This document shows positions 1-7,602 of a DNA stretch of 46,895 bases, piece by piece. The notes beneath the pieces are model-generated. The model was given only the letters and a program-made list of their open reading frames with translations, did not search any database and had not been told where the DNA came from. The position numbers and the translations under genes are program-made. The stretch is from contig WAOD01000100.1 of assembly GCA_015521465.1 (NCBI GenBank), forward strand, positions 1-46,895, in the 5' to 3' direction. Numbering within the stretch: position 1 is the first letter of the stretch; each line of letters starts with the position of its first letter. This DNA is from DHVE2 group archaeon. GTDB lineage: Archaea; Thermoplasmatota; Thermoplasmata; Thermoplasmatales; Aciduliprofundaceae.

Positions 1-696
1 GTATGTATTATTATCTACATTAAGCAACCCTAACAATCCATACACATTACCTATGTTGTTGCCATACCATATCTTTCCATCTCTTGCATACACATAGTGC
101 TTAAACCCTACCTTGTCTTCGTATATGCTAAAATCTTCCACATCCCTTAATTCTAACCATCTCGTTTTCGTCCCTATGTACTCACCGTACACATTTCCTC
201 CATCTAAATAATATATTATGTTTCCGATTCTCTCTACTTTCTCCGCATTGATACCTTCTTTATTAACCGTGCCCGAACTTAAGTTGTATCGCCATATCCC
301 ATCTCCTTCCCTTACATATAGCTCTCCATCTCCTAACCACCATTTACCATAGCCCCTTAGCTCTTTACTATATACGCCACTATGTATGTACATCTTCCCT
401 TCGTACTCGTAAAACCACCATCCTCTCCCTTCTCTATACACTCCATAGCTTCCTTGCTCACTAAACTGGGTTAAATTGCTCACTTTATACACTACATCTC
501 CACTCACTATCTTTAAGCTACCATCATAATATACCCATAAATTGCCCGTGTGCTTACCTACTTCGTAGTCTTCATCTAGCGTATAACACGGCGCTCCCTT
601 CGGCTTTCGTCCGTGTGTTAACCCGCTAAAACTTGACATCAGTACTATCATTATAGATAGTATTGTTATTGTCTTTATGTTCTTTATTTCTTTCAT
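1..696 (-). CDS. Secreted protein of unknown function, 5' part only
   Basis: An open frame of 232 codons runs from ATG at 696 to the left edge of the window without a stop, so the C-terminus is missing. The first 25 or so residues (MKEIKNIKT, then a hydrophobic run ending SSFSG) look like a signal peptide, so the product is probably exported. The rest is rich in Tyr, Trp, Gly and Asp-Gly turns (YYDGS, LGDGE, YLDGG, ARDGK) recurring about every 40-50 residues. That spacing suggests short beta-strand repeats such as propeller blades, but this is inference. A purine-rich GGGGGTT lies 6 nt upstream of the ATG as a ribosome-binding site. I recognise no catalytic motif. Confidence 0.72.
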   Translation of the reverse strand, partial: MKEIKNIKTITILSIMIVLMSSFSGLTHGRKPKGAPCYTLDEDYEVGKHTGNLWVYYDGSLKIVSGDVVYKVSNLTQFSEQGSYGVYREGRGWWFYEYEGKMYIHSGVYSKELRGYGKWWLGDGELYVREGDGIWRYNLSSGTVNKEGINAEKVERIGNIIYYLDGGNVYGEYIGTKTRWLELRDVEDFSIYEDKVGFKHYVYARDGKIWYGNNIGNVYGLLGLLNVDNNTY

Positions 697-846
697 TTGT
701 TTAACCCCCTTCTGGCACGCCGCCATAATTTTTTATATTTTAAAGTTTACTGTTGTTTTTAAATTTGCACGCCTAAATATAATTCACTAAAACAACACAG
801 TAATCCATGTAAAAAATTATTTAGCACGTGACGCATTGCCAATGCC

Positions 847-1476
847 GTGCTGTGCTTAATATTTGATGTTGACGATACTATAATCGAATATGTGCAATTC
901 TCGTATATTAACTGATACAGAGCGGTCGCCGAGCCGGTCGATAGGAAGCTCAAGATACCACTATCTCTGGAAACATGGAGAAAAATAACGCTTGGCCAAG
1001 AGTCAAGGAGATACCCAGAGAGATTCGGCGTGCCTGCAGTAGAGTTTTGGAAAGAGATTGACAAAAACAATCTTGTATATCTCCAAAAAATGCTCTCTGA
1101 AAACAGGATAAGAGCATACAATGATGCTAAAATCATACCTTCGCTCCCCACCTAAAACTCGCGTGGAGCAACTCCTCTACTAAATGCGCAGAGTTAGGTG
1201 CTTAAACACACAGGCATGAGAGCATGGCTATCCAATGTGTATGGCAAAGACTATGCAAACTATGCATTTTTAGATGAGCTCAAGCCTCGCTCAGGGCTGC
1301 TCAAAGAGATTTTGAAAATTAACGGATGCACAGAGTGTTACGTCATAGGACACTCGCACACTAACATCCTCGCTGCCAGGGGCGCTGGTTGTGAGGGCAT
1401 ATTGATGGTCAGAAAAGACAAAGAAGGAATTAAGTCTCTCATCAAAATGAAAAATATCATTGCGTCGAGGCAATGA
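847..1476 (+). pseudogene. Decayed HAD-superfamily hydrolase
   Basis: Frame 1 from GTG 847 encodes a HAD motif I (FDVDDT) near its start. It is interrupted by TGA at 913-915, continues with HAD cap-like sequence, and stops at TAA 1153-1155. The expected motif II region (LAWSNSS) is readable only in frame 3 (about 1146-1197). Frame 1 resumes at 1198 with motif III (ELKP) and the motif IV region. In motif IV the catalytic aspartates of GDSxxD are replaced: the sequence reads GHSHTN. One stop, a compensating pair of frameshifts and loss of the acidic residues together indicate a dead gene rather than one sequencing error. The 3' end overlaps the convergent agmatinase gene by 20 bp. The 92-codon ORF from 1198 is only its C-terminal remnant. 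Confidence 0.78.
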
Positions 1477-2305
1477 GCTCCTGCACCAATCTGGCAGCCA
1501 ATATTGCGGTATTGCCGTTATCATACTCCGGATTGACCTCTACAATATCTGCACCAATGAGGTTTGGGCCAAGGATATTGATAATTTTCTTAACTTGCAT
1601 GGGGCTAAGCCCGAAAAACTCCGGTGTGCCAGTGCCCGGCGCGAACTCTGCGCTTATTCCGTCAATATCTATGCTCAAATAGATATGATCTGTACCAATT
1701 TTCTCACACGCAAGTTTAACGGCATCTTCTACTCCCAAATCCATTATTTGATAGGATGTGAGATATCCATAACCTAACTCTTTGGCAGCTTCCACTTCTT
1801 CCTTGGAAACGGAGCGCACGCCCAGTGCAAACACCCGCCCATCAAGAGCTTCAAATGCGCGCCGCGCCCACGCAGCATGGCTCCACTTTGTACCTAAATA
1901 CTCGCTTCGAAAGTCGGTATGAGCGTCGATGAAAATAACGCCTGCATCAGAAGGAAGCGCATTTGCTATACCTGCGGTTAATGAATGCTCGCCACCCAGC
2001 ATAATTGGAAATTTTCCCTCTGAGAAAAATTTGCCGGCGTAGAACTTGACTGCCGAAATCACATCCTCTACTCCGGCATCTTCGTCCATAGAAATAATAT
2101 GCCCAAAATCATGAATGGCCACGGAACTTACATCAAAATCATGCTCCACTAAGTAGCTCTCCAGATTGTAAGATGCTTTTCTTATTTCATCTGGGGCAAA
2201 CTTGGAGCCGTGCCTGAAAGAAGAAGTAGAATCAAAAGGCACGGAAAATATAACAAAACGAGAGGATTCGTAATCTTCCGTTGCGTCAGCGAAATTGAGC
2301 AGCAT
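1457..2305 (-). CDS. speB: Agmatinase / arginase-family ureohydrolase
   Basis: The product (282 aa) belongs to the ureohydrolase family, which uses two Mn ions to hydrolyse guanidino groups. Agmatinase (agmatine to putrescine plus urea) is the usual archaeal activity. Metal-binding motifs are all visible: GGEHS at 104-108, DAHTD at 127-131 and SIDID at 211-215, plus the family signature APGTGTPE. Length is normal. The start ATG is one base after the aIF5A stop codon, so the two genes are clearly cotranscribed. Putrescine feeds spermidine synthesis, and spermidine supplies the aminobutyl group for hypusine on aIF5A, so the pairing makes metabolic sense. Arginase or another guanidino substrate cannot be excluded from sequence alone. 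Confidence 0.9.
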   Translation of the reverse strand: MLLNFADATEDYESSRFVIFSVPFDSTSSFRHGSKFAPDEIRKASYNLESYLVEHDFDVSSVAIHDFGHIISMDEDAGVEDVISAVKFYAGKFFSEGKFPIMLGGEHSLTAGIANALPSDAGVIFIDAHTDFRSEYLGTKWSHAAWARRAFEALDGRVFALGVRSVSKEEVEAAKELGYGYLTSYQIMDLGVEDAVKLACEKIGTDHIYLSIDIDGISAEFAPGTGTPEFFGLSPMQVKKIINILGPNLIGADIVEVNPEYDNGNTAILAARLVQELIASTQ

Positions 2306-2306
2306 T

Positions 2307-2696
2307 TTAGGAAATCTTCATTATTTTTCTCTTTCCCATTGCTTCCCAGTACTGTGCGTTTTTGCCTGGCTCTACCTGGTCCTTCAGCTCGTCTGGAATG
2401 CGCAGCTCAAATGTTTCAAACGTTTCCGAATCCATGAGCTGAACTTCATCGCCCATGACCGCAAGAATCTGCGCGTCTCTCTTCTCAATTATTGGCACTT
2501 TTACCTTGTGCTTGACGGGATATACAACGCTTCTCTTCTGCCCGTCAAATACACCTATGGCCACGATTCTTGCCTTTGCTTCTCCGTGCTTCCCGGGCTT
2601 GCTCGTGGTCATCTCCACAATTTTGCAAGGCTCATCATCTATTACCATATATCCTCCGACTTTCAGCTCCCTAACTTCAACATCTCTCCATGACAT
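2307..2696 (-). CDS. eif5A: Translation initiation factor aIF5A
   Basis: The 129-residue protein is archaeal IF5A, the hypusine-containing factor that relieves ribosome stalling. The hypusination loop TSKPGKHG is intact, with the modifiable lysine at residue 36, followed by the OB-fold domain. The open frame extends 17 codons further upstream, but I place the start at the ATG giving [12 protein letters not shown]. This matches family length, and a TATA box at 2727-2734 sits about 30 nt upstream, leaving no space for the longer N-terminus. First gene of a two-gene operon with agmatinase. Confidence 0.95.
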   Translation of the reverse strand: MSWRDVEVRELKVGGYMVIDDEPCKIVEMTTSKPGKHGEAKARIVAIGVFDGQKRSVVYPVKHKVKVPIIEKRDAQILAVMGDEVQLMDSETFETFELRIPDELKDQVEPGKNAQYWEAMGKRKIMKIS

Positions 2697-2726
2697 AAAG
2701 CACCGATTTCCCATATTCGCTTCCCA

Positions 2727-2734
2727 TTTATATA
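2727..2734 (-). promoter_or_regulatory. TATA box of the eif5A-speB operon
   Basis: TATATAAA on the minus strand, about 30 nt before the ATG at 2696. The geometry fits an archaeal promoter with a very short or absent leader and supports the shorter aIF5A start. Confidence 0.6.
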
Positions 2735-2806
2735 GATTTTGCATCATTTACGGAGGGAGTGGATAAGGGCATCATGCAGGTTTGCTATTTTTAACAGTTA
2801 CTCTGT

Positions 2807-3019
2807 ATGGGATATTTTAATGGTGTTTTATTGGGAAAATATAAATCAGTTGAAGAATATGGTACTGTTGTGAGCAAGAAAATAAAGGCTTGTCCAATGT
2901 GCGGTAGTAGGAATGTCTATGTGATAGATGGTGGATTAATGGGAATGATATACCGGTGCAAAGAATGCGGCTACGAAGGCTCGTTTATTGTGGAAATAGA
3001 TGAAGATGAGTACGAGTAA
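2807..3019 (+). CDS. Small zinc-ribbon protein
   Basis: A 70-residue protein with two CxxC knuckles (CPMC at 29-32, CKEC at 51-54) separated by 18 residues, the layout of a treble-clef or zinc-ribbon domain. The N-terminal 27 residues and the acidic tail (EIDEDEYE) are not recognisable. Such proteins often bind nucleic acid or act as small adaptors, but nothing here specifies which. An A/T-rich TATA-like stretch (about 2786-2795) lies 12-20 nt upstream, close for a promoter. It stands alone, transcribed away from the aIF5A operon and towards the convergent restriction gene. Confidence 0.75.
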   Translation: MGYFNGVLLGKYKSVEEYGTVVSKKIKACPMCGSRNVYVIDGGLMGMIYRCKECGYEGSFIVEIDEDEYE

Positions 3020-3098
3020 TGGCTTAAAGCGATGAGGGAGGAGAAGAAAGGGAGATAGTTTTGATTGATTTATTAGTAGTTGAGTTTAACCACACACA

Positions 3099-3890
3099 TT
3101 ATTTGGCTATAACGGTAACTTTCTTATACAAATCTGGAAGTCTATCTTGCCTCATTCTGAACTTTGTACCATGATTATGCCCTGTTCGAGCATCAAAATC
3201 TATCAAAATTATACCTTTTGCGAGGGCATTTAAGAATTTATCAAAATCAAATGTCTCAAGCATGTAGATCTCTTTGTAATGATAATATTCTCTCCCATCT
3301 TCTTTCTTCCCATCTGCCTTTATATAAAAGCAATTCAATAGTTTAGTGGCTGCCTTATGATGTAAATCATCAAACCCCCAGTAGGGCTGAGGATTCAACT
3401 CCCCCAATCCTGCTCTTTCTTTTACAGATTCTAACCATTCTTTATGTTTACTTAAATCCACAGCTCTATAATCAAATGATACGAGAATTTTTCTTTTCTC
3501 GTAATCTATCACAATACCAAATCCTCTATCAGTACGCGATACGGCATTTATAGTCTGTCTAAAACTCATTTCGTTCTCGGGATACTTTTTCCCGGCTTCT
3601 TCATGTTTCCATCCATATTTTGGTAAAAGAATAGCCGGAACAAATTTTAATGCCCGAGGCGATGGTTCCATATGAAAAAGAGTAGTCAAAGAGCTTTGGT
3701 TTGCCCTCTGTGCCTTTAGCTCCCATTCAGAAGCGTTTGGTAAAGGTAAATTATTTTCTTCAATTCCCAATAGATCCTCCAATGTATTTCCTACTCCACC
3801 CTGATTCCCAGGCCTAGCATTTGGTATCCAGCCCATATCTCTAATTTCGAGCAACTTTCGGATGAGTTCTTCTTTTGTATATATTTTCAT
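3099..3890 (-). CDS. MvaI/BcnI-family type II restriction endonuclease
   Basis: The 263-residue product resembles the MvaI/BcnI family of type II endonucleases. Recognisable blocks are GNTLEDLLGI at about 35-44, the SEWELKAQR block with an E-x-K pair (E57, K59) expected at the PD-(D/E)xK centre, and the C-terminal DARTGHNHGTKFRMR block. MvaI and BcnI cut CCWGG and CCSGG, so a CCNGG-like site is plausible but not shown. Five residues before E57 there is Asn52, where I would expect an Asp from memory of MvaI; this may be a subfamily trait or an inactivating change. The start at 3890 is chosen because GAGGTG lies 6-8 nt upstream; the frame extends 16 codons further into the methylase gene. It follows the methylase stop by 10 nt. 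Confidence 0.82.
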   Translation of the reverse strand: MKIYTKEELIRKLLEIRDMGWIPNARPGNQGGVGNTLEDLLGIEENNLPLPNASEWELKAQRANQSSLTTLFHMEPSPRALKFVPAILLPKYGWKHEEAGKKYPENEMSFRQTINAVSRTDRGFGIVIDYEKRKILVSFDYRAVDLSKHKEWLESVKERAGLGELNPQPYWGFDDLHHKAATKLLNCFYIKADGKKEDGREYYHYKEIYMLETFDFDKFLNALAKGIILIDFDARTGHNHGTKFRMRQDRLPDLYKKVTVIAK

Positions 3891-3900
3891 CTTCACACCT

Positions 3901-4860
3901 CTATTTAGGGGGCCTCCAGAAGTCCAATAAATATTCAAAAGTCACACCCATAGTTATATAATTACTTGGCCAACCAAAAATTCCAACTTGATTAACAATA
4001 TTTGTTTTGTCCCATATTATTATGTTCCTAAGTTCATAACCTCTTTTCCTGAGCTCATTTATTAAAGACACATGTATTGTTATCCTTTTATTTTCCCACC
4101 ACATGTCAGAGACGTTTATCACACAATGAGCTTTTGGCTTAAGTAAAGGTAAAATTTGTTCAAAAATATCCCCCATTGCTTCGGTGTATTTATCCAAATC
4201 CATTGTACCTAAGTCCCTCGGGTCCTGAGAATACTGTTCTACTCTCCCATATTGCTCATTTTTTCGATTCCGTCGAGATTTGTTTTTTCTCTCACGATTT
4301 AGCAAATTTGCGTACGGGGGAGATGTAAATATCAGAGAGATACTCTCATCCTCAAAATAAAGTGGAATATTCTTAGCATCATCCTGTATGGCCACTTGTT
4401 GTGAAGTCACAAAAAGCCTTTCATTAGCTAAGCGTTTACCACAAAGATCAATATATTTTTTCTGAAGATCAAATCCTACTGCATTTCTATCCAAATCTCG
4501 AGCAGCCACAAGAGTAGTCCCACTTCCCACAAAAGGATCCACAACTAACTCACCTTTGTGAGTGAATAGTTCTATAACATATTTTGCAAGAGAAATGGGA
4601 AAAGTCGCAGGATGTAGATTTTTGTCTCTTATGTCCCTGGACTCATAAGCAAACCTCCACACGCCAAGTTGGTGCTTTAGCCAATCCTTCGCAGTTAAGC
4701 AATTCAAATGATTTGGTGGACAATCACATGTTTTGGTGTGTGCGATATTTAATTTTTTTCTATATAAAGGACTATCTGGAAAAATTGTTTTTGGCAATTT
4801 CTGCCCGAAATAAGTATTTTCAGATTCTGTTCCCACTTTCGTATCCACCTCTAAGCTCAT
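3901..4860 (-). CDS. Site-specific DNA methyltransferase (N4-cytosine/N6-adenine type)
   Basis: This 319-residue enzyme should protect the sites cut by the adjacent endonuclease. It has LHPATFP (about 82-88), the AdoMet-binding motif I DPFVGSGTT (108-116) and the catalytic TSPPYA (179-184). The TSPPY form is usual for exocyclic-amino methylases, and N4-cytosine is likely given the MvaI-type partner. Motif I precedes the catalytic motif, a permuted order relative to beta-class enzymes. The ATG at 4860 is preferred: a TATA-like TTTAATATA lies about 25-30 nt upstream. A longer frame (to 4965) would overlap the divergent HPS gene. Confidence 0.88.
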   Translation of the reverse strand: MSLEVDTKVGTESENTYFGQKLPKTIFPDSPLYRKKLNIAHTKTCDCPPNHLNCLTAKDWLKHQLGVWRFAYESRDIRDKNLHPATFPISLAKYVIELFTHKGELVVDPFVGSGTTLVAARDLDRNAVGFDLQKKYIDLCGKRLANERLFVTSQQVAIQDDAKNIPLYFEDESISLIFTSPPYANLLNRERKNKSRRNRKNEQYGRVEQYSQDPRDLGTMDLDKYTEAMGDIFEQILPLLKPKAHCVINVSDMWWENKRITIHVSLINELRKRGYELRNIIIWDKTNIVNQVGIFGWPSNYITMGVTFEYLLDFWRPPK

Positions 4861-4950
4861 AGAGATTTCACTAATACTGAATGTTATATTAAACTTACTC
4901 CAACTGGTTATTTCCCCAACATTTAAAAACCATGGTGCCAATACAGGAGC

Positions 4951-6225
4951 ATGCCTCTGCTGCAAGTAGCCCTGGATTTTGTGGTTCTTGAACGCGCTTT
5001 GAAAGCTGCCAGAGAGGCAGTGGAAGGTGGAGCGGACTGGATAGAAGCAGGAACTCCTTTAGTGAAAAGCGCTGGTATGAACGCCATAAGAAAATTGGCC
5101 GGGCTTGGCAGGCCGGTTGTTGCAGATCTCAAGATAATGGATGTTGGTCGCGTTGAAGTTGAAATGGCCGCTAAGAGCGGTGCAAAGGTAATCACGGTGC
5201 TTTCCCTTGCAGATGATGAGACCATACGTGATTCGGTGGAAGCCGCAAGGAAATACGGTGCAAGCATAATGGTGGATTTGATAAACCATCCGCATCCTGA
5301 GAAGAGGGCAAAAGAGGTTGAAGAGATGGGTGCAGATTACGTTTGCGTGCACGTTGGCGTTGACCAGCAGATGCACGGCAAGGACCCCCTTGCTTTTCTT
5401 GAAAGTGTCGCTTCTTCGGTTAAAATCCCCGTTGCGGCTGCGGGGGGCATAAACTCGGAACTTGCACCGAAGGTTGTTGAAAGTGGCGCGGAAATAGTGA
5501 TAGTGGGTGGGGCCATAATAAAGGCACCGGATATTGTCAAGGCTACAAGGGAAATTAAGGCATCTATGAGCGGGGTTCCTGTGAAAACCACACTATACAA
5601 AAAATACGGTGTAAATGATTTGCTAAATGCGTTTGAAAAGGTCTCCTCTTCGAATTTGAGCGATGCTATGCACCGTAAAAATGCCATAGGCTCCTTTATT
5701 AAGTTATCAGGTTCCAAGATGATCGGTCGTGCTTTTACGGTGCGCACCATGGATGGGGATTGGGCGAAGCCCGTGGAGGCTATTGCTCAGGCGAACAAAG
5801 GAGATGTGATTGTGGTTGATGCTCAGGACGGCAATGTTGCTGTGTGGGGTGAGCTTGCTACTTGGAGCTGTAAGGTAAAGGGGATAGCAGGGGTAGTCGT
5901 GTTTGGTGCTGTTCGGGACGCAGATGACATTAAGAAAATTGGTGTTCCTGTTTATGCAAGGAGGGTGGTGCCAAATGCAGGTGAGCCAAAGGGCTTTGGC
6001 GAGCTTGGCGTGGTGCTGAACATGAATGGTGTGATAATAAAGCCAGGAGATTGGATAGTTGGTGATGAAAGCGGTATTGCCGTTGTGCCCAGAGAAAGGG
6101 AGGTGGAGATTGCAAACAGGGCTGTTGATGTTATGGAACACGAGAATAGAATAAGGGAGGAAATAAAAAGGGGTTCATCACTGTCCACGGTTATGGAGCT
6201 TCAAGAATGGGAAATGCGCCGCTGA
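4951..6225 (+). CDS. 3-hexulose-6-phosphate synthase fused to RraA-like domain
   Basis: Two domains in 424 residues. Residues 1 to about 210 are an OMPDC-superfamily TIM barrel with the DLKIMD metal/catalytic motif and the GGI..GAEIVIVGGAI phosphate site. This fits hexulose-6-phosphate synthase, which in archaea lacking the oxidative pentose-phosphate pathway runs in reverse to give ribulose-5-phosphate plus formaldehyde. Residues about 215-424 are an RraA/HMG-aldolase-like domain with the characteristic G-x-x-R-D (FGAVRD) and a C-terminal DESGIAVVP segment. The fusion is known in archaea but the role of the second domain is unsettled. GGAG lies 4 nt before the ATG and an ATTTAAAAAC TATA element 20-30 nt upstream. 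Transcribed divergently from the restriction-modification operon. Confidence 0.88.
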   Translation: MPLLQVALDFVVLERALKAAREAVEGGADWIEAGTPLVKSAGMNAIRKLAGLGRPVVADLKIMDVGRVEVEMAAKSGAKVITVLSLADDETIRDSVEAARKYGASIMVDLINHPHPEKRAKEVEEMGADYVCVHVGVDQQMHGKDPLAFLESVASSVKIPVAAAGGINSELAPKVVESGAEIVIVGGAIIKAPDIVKATREIKASMSGVPVKTTLYKKYGVNDLLNAFEKVSSSNLSDAMHRKNAIGSFIKLSGSKMIGRAFTVRTMDGDWAKPVEAIAQANKGDVIVVDAQDGNVAVWGELATWSCKVKGIAGVVVFGAVRDADDIKKIGVPVYARRVVPNAGEPKGFGELGVVLNMNGVIIKPGDWIVGDESGIAVVPREREVEIANRAVDVMEHENRIREEIKRGSSLSTVMELQEWEMRR

Positions 6226-6244
6226 GGATAAATCAACAGCAAAA

Positions 6245-7057
6245 TTACGATAGCAGGTGCTTTTTGATTATTTGCTCTATTTCCATGCGGGTTCCTTTGT
6301 TAAACTCACCATTTTGAAATTCCTTTGGATAGCTTATTTTTATGGATTTTAGAGTGTCTATTATCTTGCTTCTGGTCAACGCGCTAATCTTTCCGGTATG
6401 CGCTACAGCCATCTTCATTTTCCCCATTCTGATTATTGCCACATTCATGCCCATATACCTGAAATCTTCGCTGTGTTTTGCCACTTCTTCTATAAATTCG
6501 TTCTCAAACCCGTTCTCCGTTTTAGAAATTCTTACTATGAGTGTGTTCCCGTGCAGCAGCACTATGTGTTTAATCTCTTCTTTTTCCCGCTTCCTTGTTA
6601 TGAGGGAGTATATTGTTTTAACACACTTATCTTTTTTATAGATCAAAACTCCTAAATACACCCCGTAAATTGTCATGTACCAGGGTATGAATATTACTAA
6701 AATGTGCAAGTAATCTGTTATTCCGCCATAAATATTTGATATATAATTTATAATGCCCCAGCTGGAGAGCAAGATTAGGGATACAGTAAGTATAACAATT
6801 TTTCTTTTTGTCATTTTTTTCTCATTTAAAATTATTCTGTACTTCTTCACGATATCCTTATTCTTTGATATGAGCAACATCTTTTTAATCTGATTCTCCA
6901 AGATGAACACGGCGGAGAATACCAGAAAATACACCAGGCATGTTTTGAAGTCTCCCGAATATATGGCGTTTGCTGCGCTTGCTAACAGTATTCCAGTTTC
7001 GATTAATACTATGTAAAAGAAATCCTCTTTGATTTCCTCTGTACTTGCCACATGCAT
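6245..7057 (-). CDS. Multi-pass membrane protein of unknown function
   Basis: A 270-residue protein with four hydrophobic helices in two pairs (about residues 14-32 and 37-53, then about 87-105 and 113-136). A charged C-terminal half of roughly 130 residues follows, likely cytoplasmic because of the many lysines. I recognise no family signature. A TATA element (GTTTTTAAATTTC, rc of 7073-7085) is about 20-25 nt upstream of ATG 7057, so the mRNA is probably leaderless. It is divergent from the RHH-KaiC operon and convergent with the HPS fusion. Confidence 0.75.
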   Translation of the reverse strand: MHVASTEEIKEDFFYIVLIETGILLASAANAIYSGDFKTCLVYFLVFSAVFILENQIKKMLLISKNKDIVKKYRIILNEKKMTKRKIVILTVSLILLSSWGIINYISNIYGGITDYLHILVIFIPWYMTIYGVYLGVLIYKKDKCVKTIYSLITRKREKEEIKHIVLLHGNTLIVRISKTENGFENEFIEEVAKHSEDFRYMGMNVAIIRMGKMKMAVAHTGKISALTRSKIIDTLKSIKISYPKEFQNGEFNKGTRMEIEQIIKKHLLS

Positions 7058-7215
7058 ATAATTGTGTTTTGAAATTTAAAAACAATGCGCTCAAATTATT
7101 AATTTTGATAATAAATTCCTTAAATAGGGCACTTTAATCCACAATCCCCTTACTAATTATCTTTTTTTGAAACATTCCAAGAAAAAATTAAATACCAGTG
7201 CTTCGTTATTAACTT

Positions 7216-7602
7216 GTGGTTAATGGCGATGATAGGATGGTCCGCGTTCCACGGGATATGTACGATGCCATTGGTGAGCTTATAAAGAAGTATCCTCAAT
7301 ATGGATGGAAAGGCCCTTCTGAGTTTGTCAGGGATGCCATTCGAAGGTATGTGGAAGAGTTGCACAGGCGTGAGATTCTTTTAGAGCAGGCTAAACAAAT
7401 TATGCCTGACCGTGTTAGAGCCATTCTTTCAAAGTTCATGGGTGAAAACGAGGCAAAGGACGTTTATGAAAAGATAATGAAAATAGACGAATCTGACCCG
7501 GAAAAGTTCATAGATGAGGTTGTTCTTATCTTGAAGGAGCATGTGGGAGAGAAGCTTGCAGAGTTGATTGCTCGGAGAATTGTAGAGGAGAGGGGATTAT
7601 GA
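7216..7602 (+). CDS. Ribbon-helix-helix (CopG-like) DNA-binding protein
   Basis: A 128-residue protein whose N-terminal part (MVRVPRDMYDAI..., then GPSEFVRDAIRRYVEE at about 33-48) matches a ribbon-helix-helix fold: a short beta strand, then two helices with the SEFVRDAIR turn. The remainder is helical and uncharacterised. GTG 7216 is used as start because an AAAATTAAATA TATA element at about 7184-7196 lies 20-30 nt upstream; an in-frame ATG at 7237 is an alternative. Its stop overlaps the start of the KaiC-like gene (ATGA), so the two are translationally coupled and this protein probably regulates or partners that ATPase. Confidence 0.78.
   Translation: MVNGDDRMVRVPRDMYDAIGELIKKYPQYGWKGPSEFVRDAIRRYVEELHRREILLEQAKQIMPDRVRAILSKFMGENEAKDVYEKIMKIDESDPEKFIDEVVLILKEHVGEKLAELIARRIVEERGL

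Noticed and set aside
759-1151. 130-codon open frame on the minus strand
   Set aside because: It is antisense to recognisable HAD sequence on the plus strand and has no promoter, ribosome site or protein-like composition.
2807-4860. Zinc-ribbon gene as a third member (control protein) of the restriction-modification system
   Set aside because: It is on the opposite strand with its own upstream region and has no helix-turn-helix, so a C-protein role is not supported.
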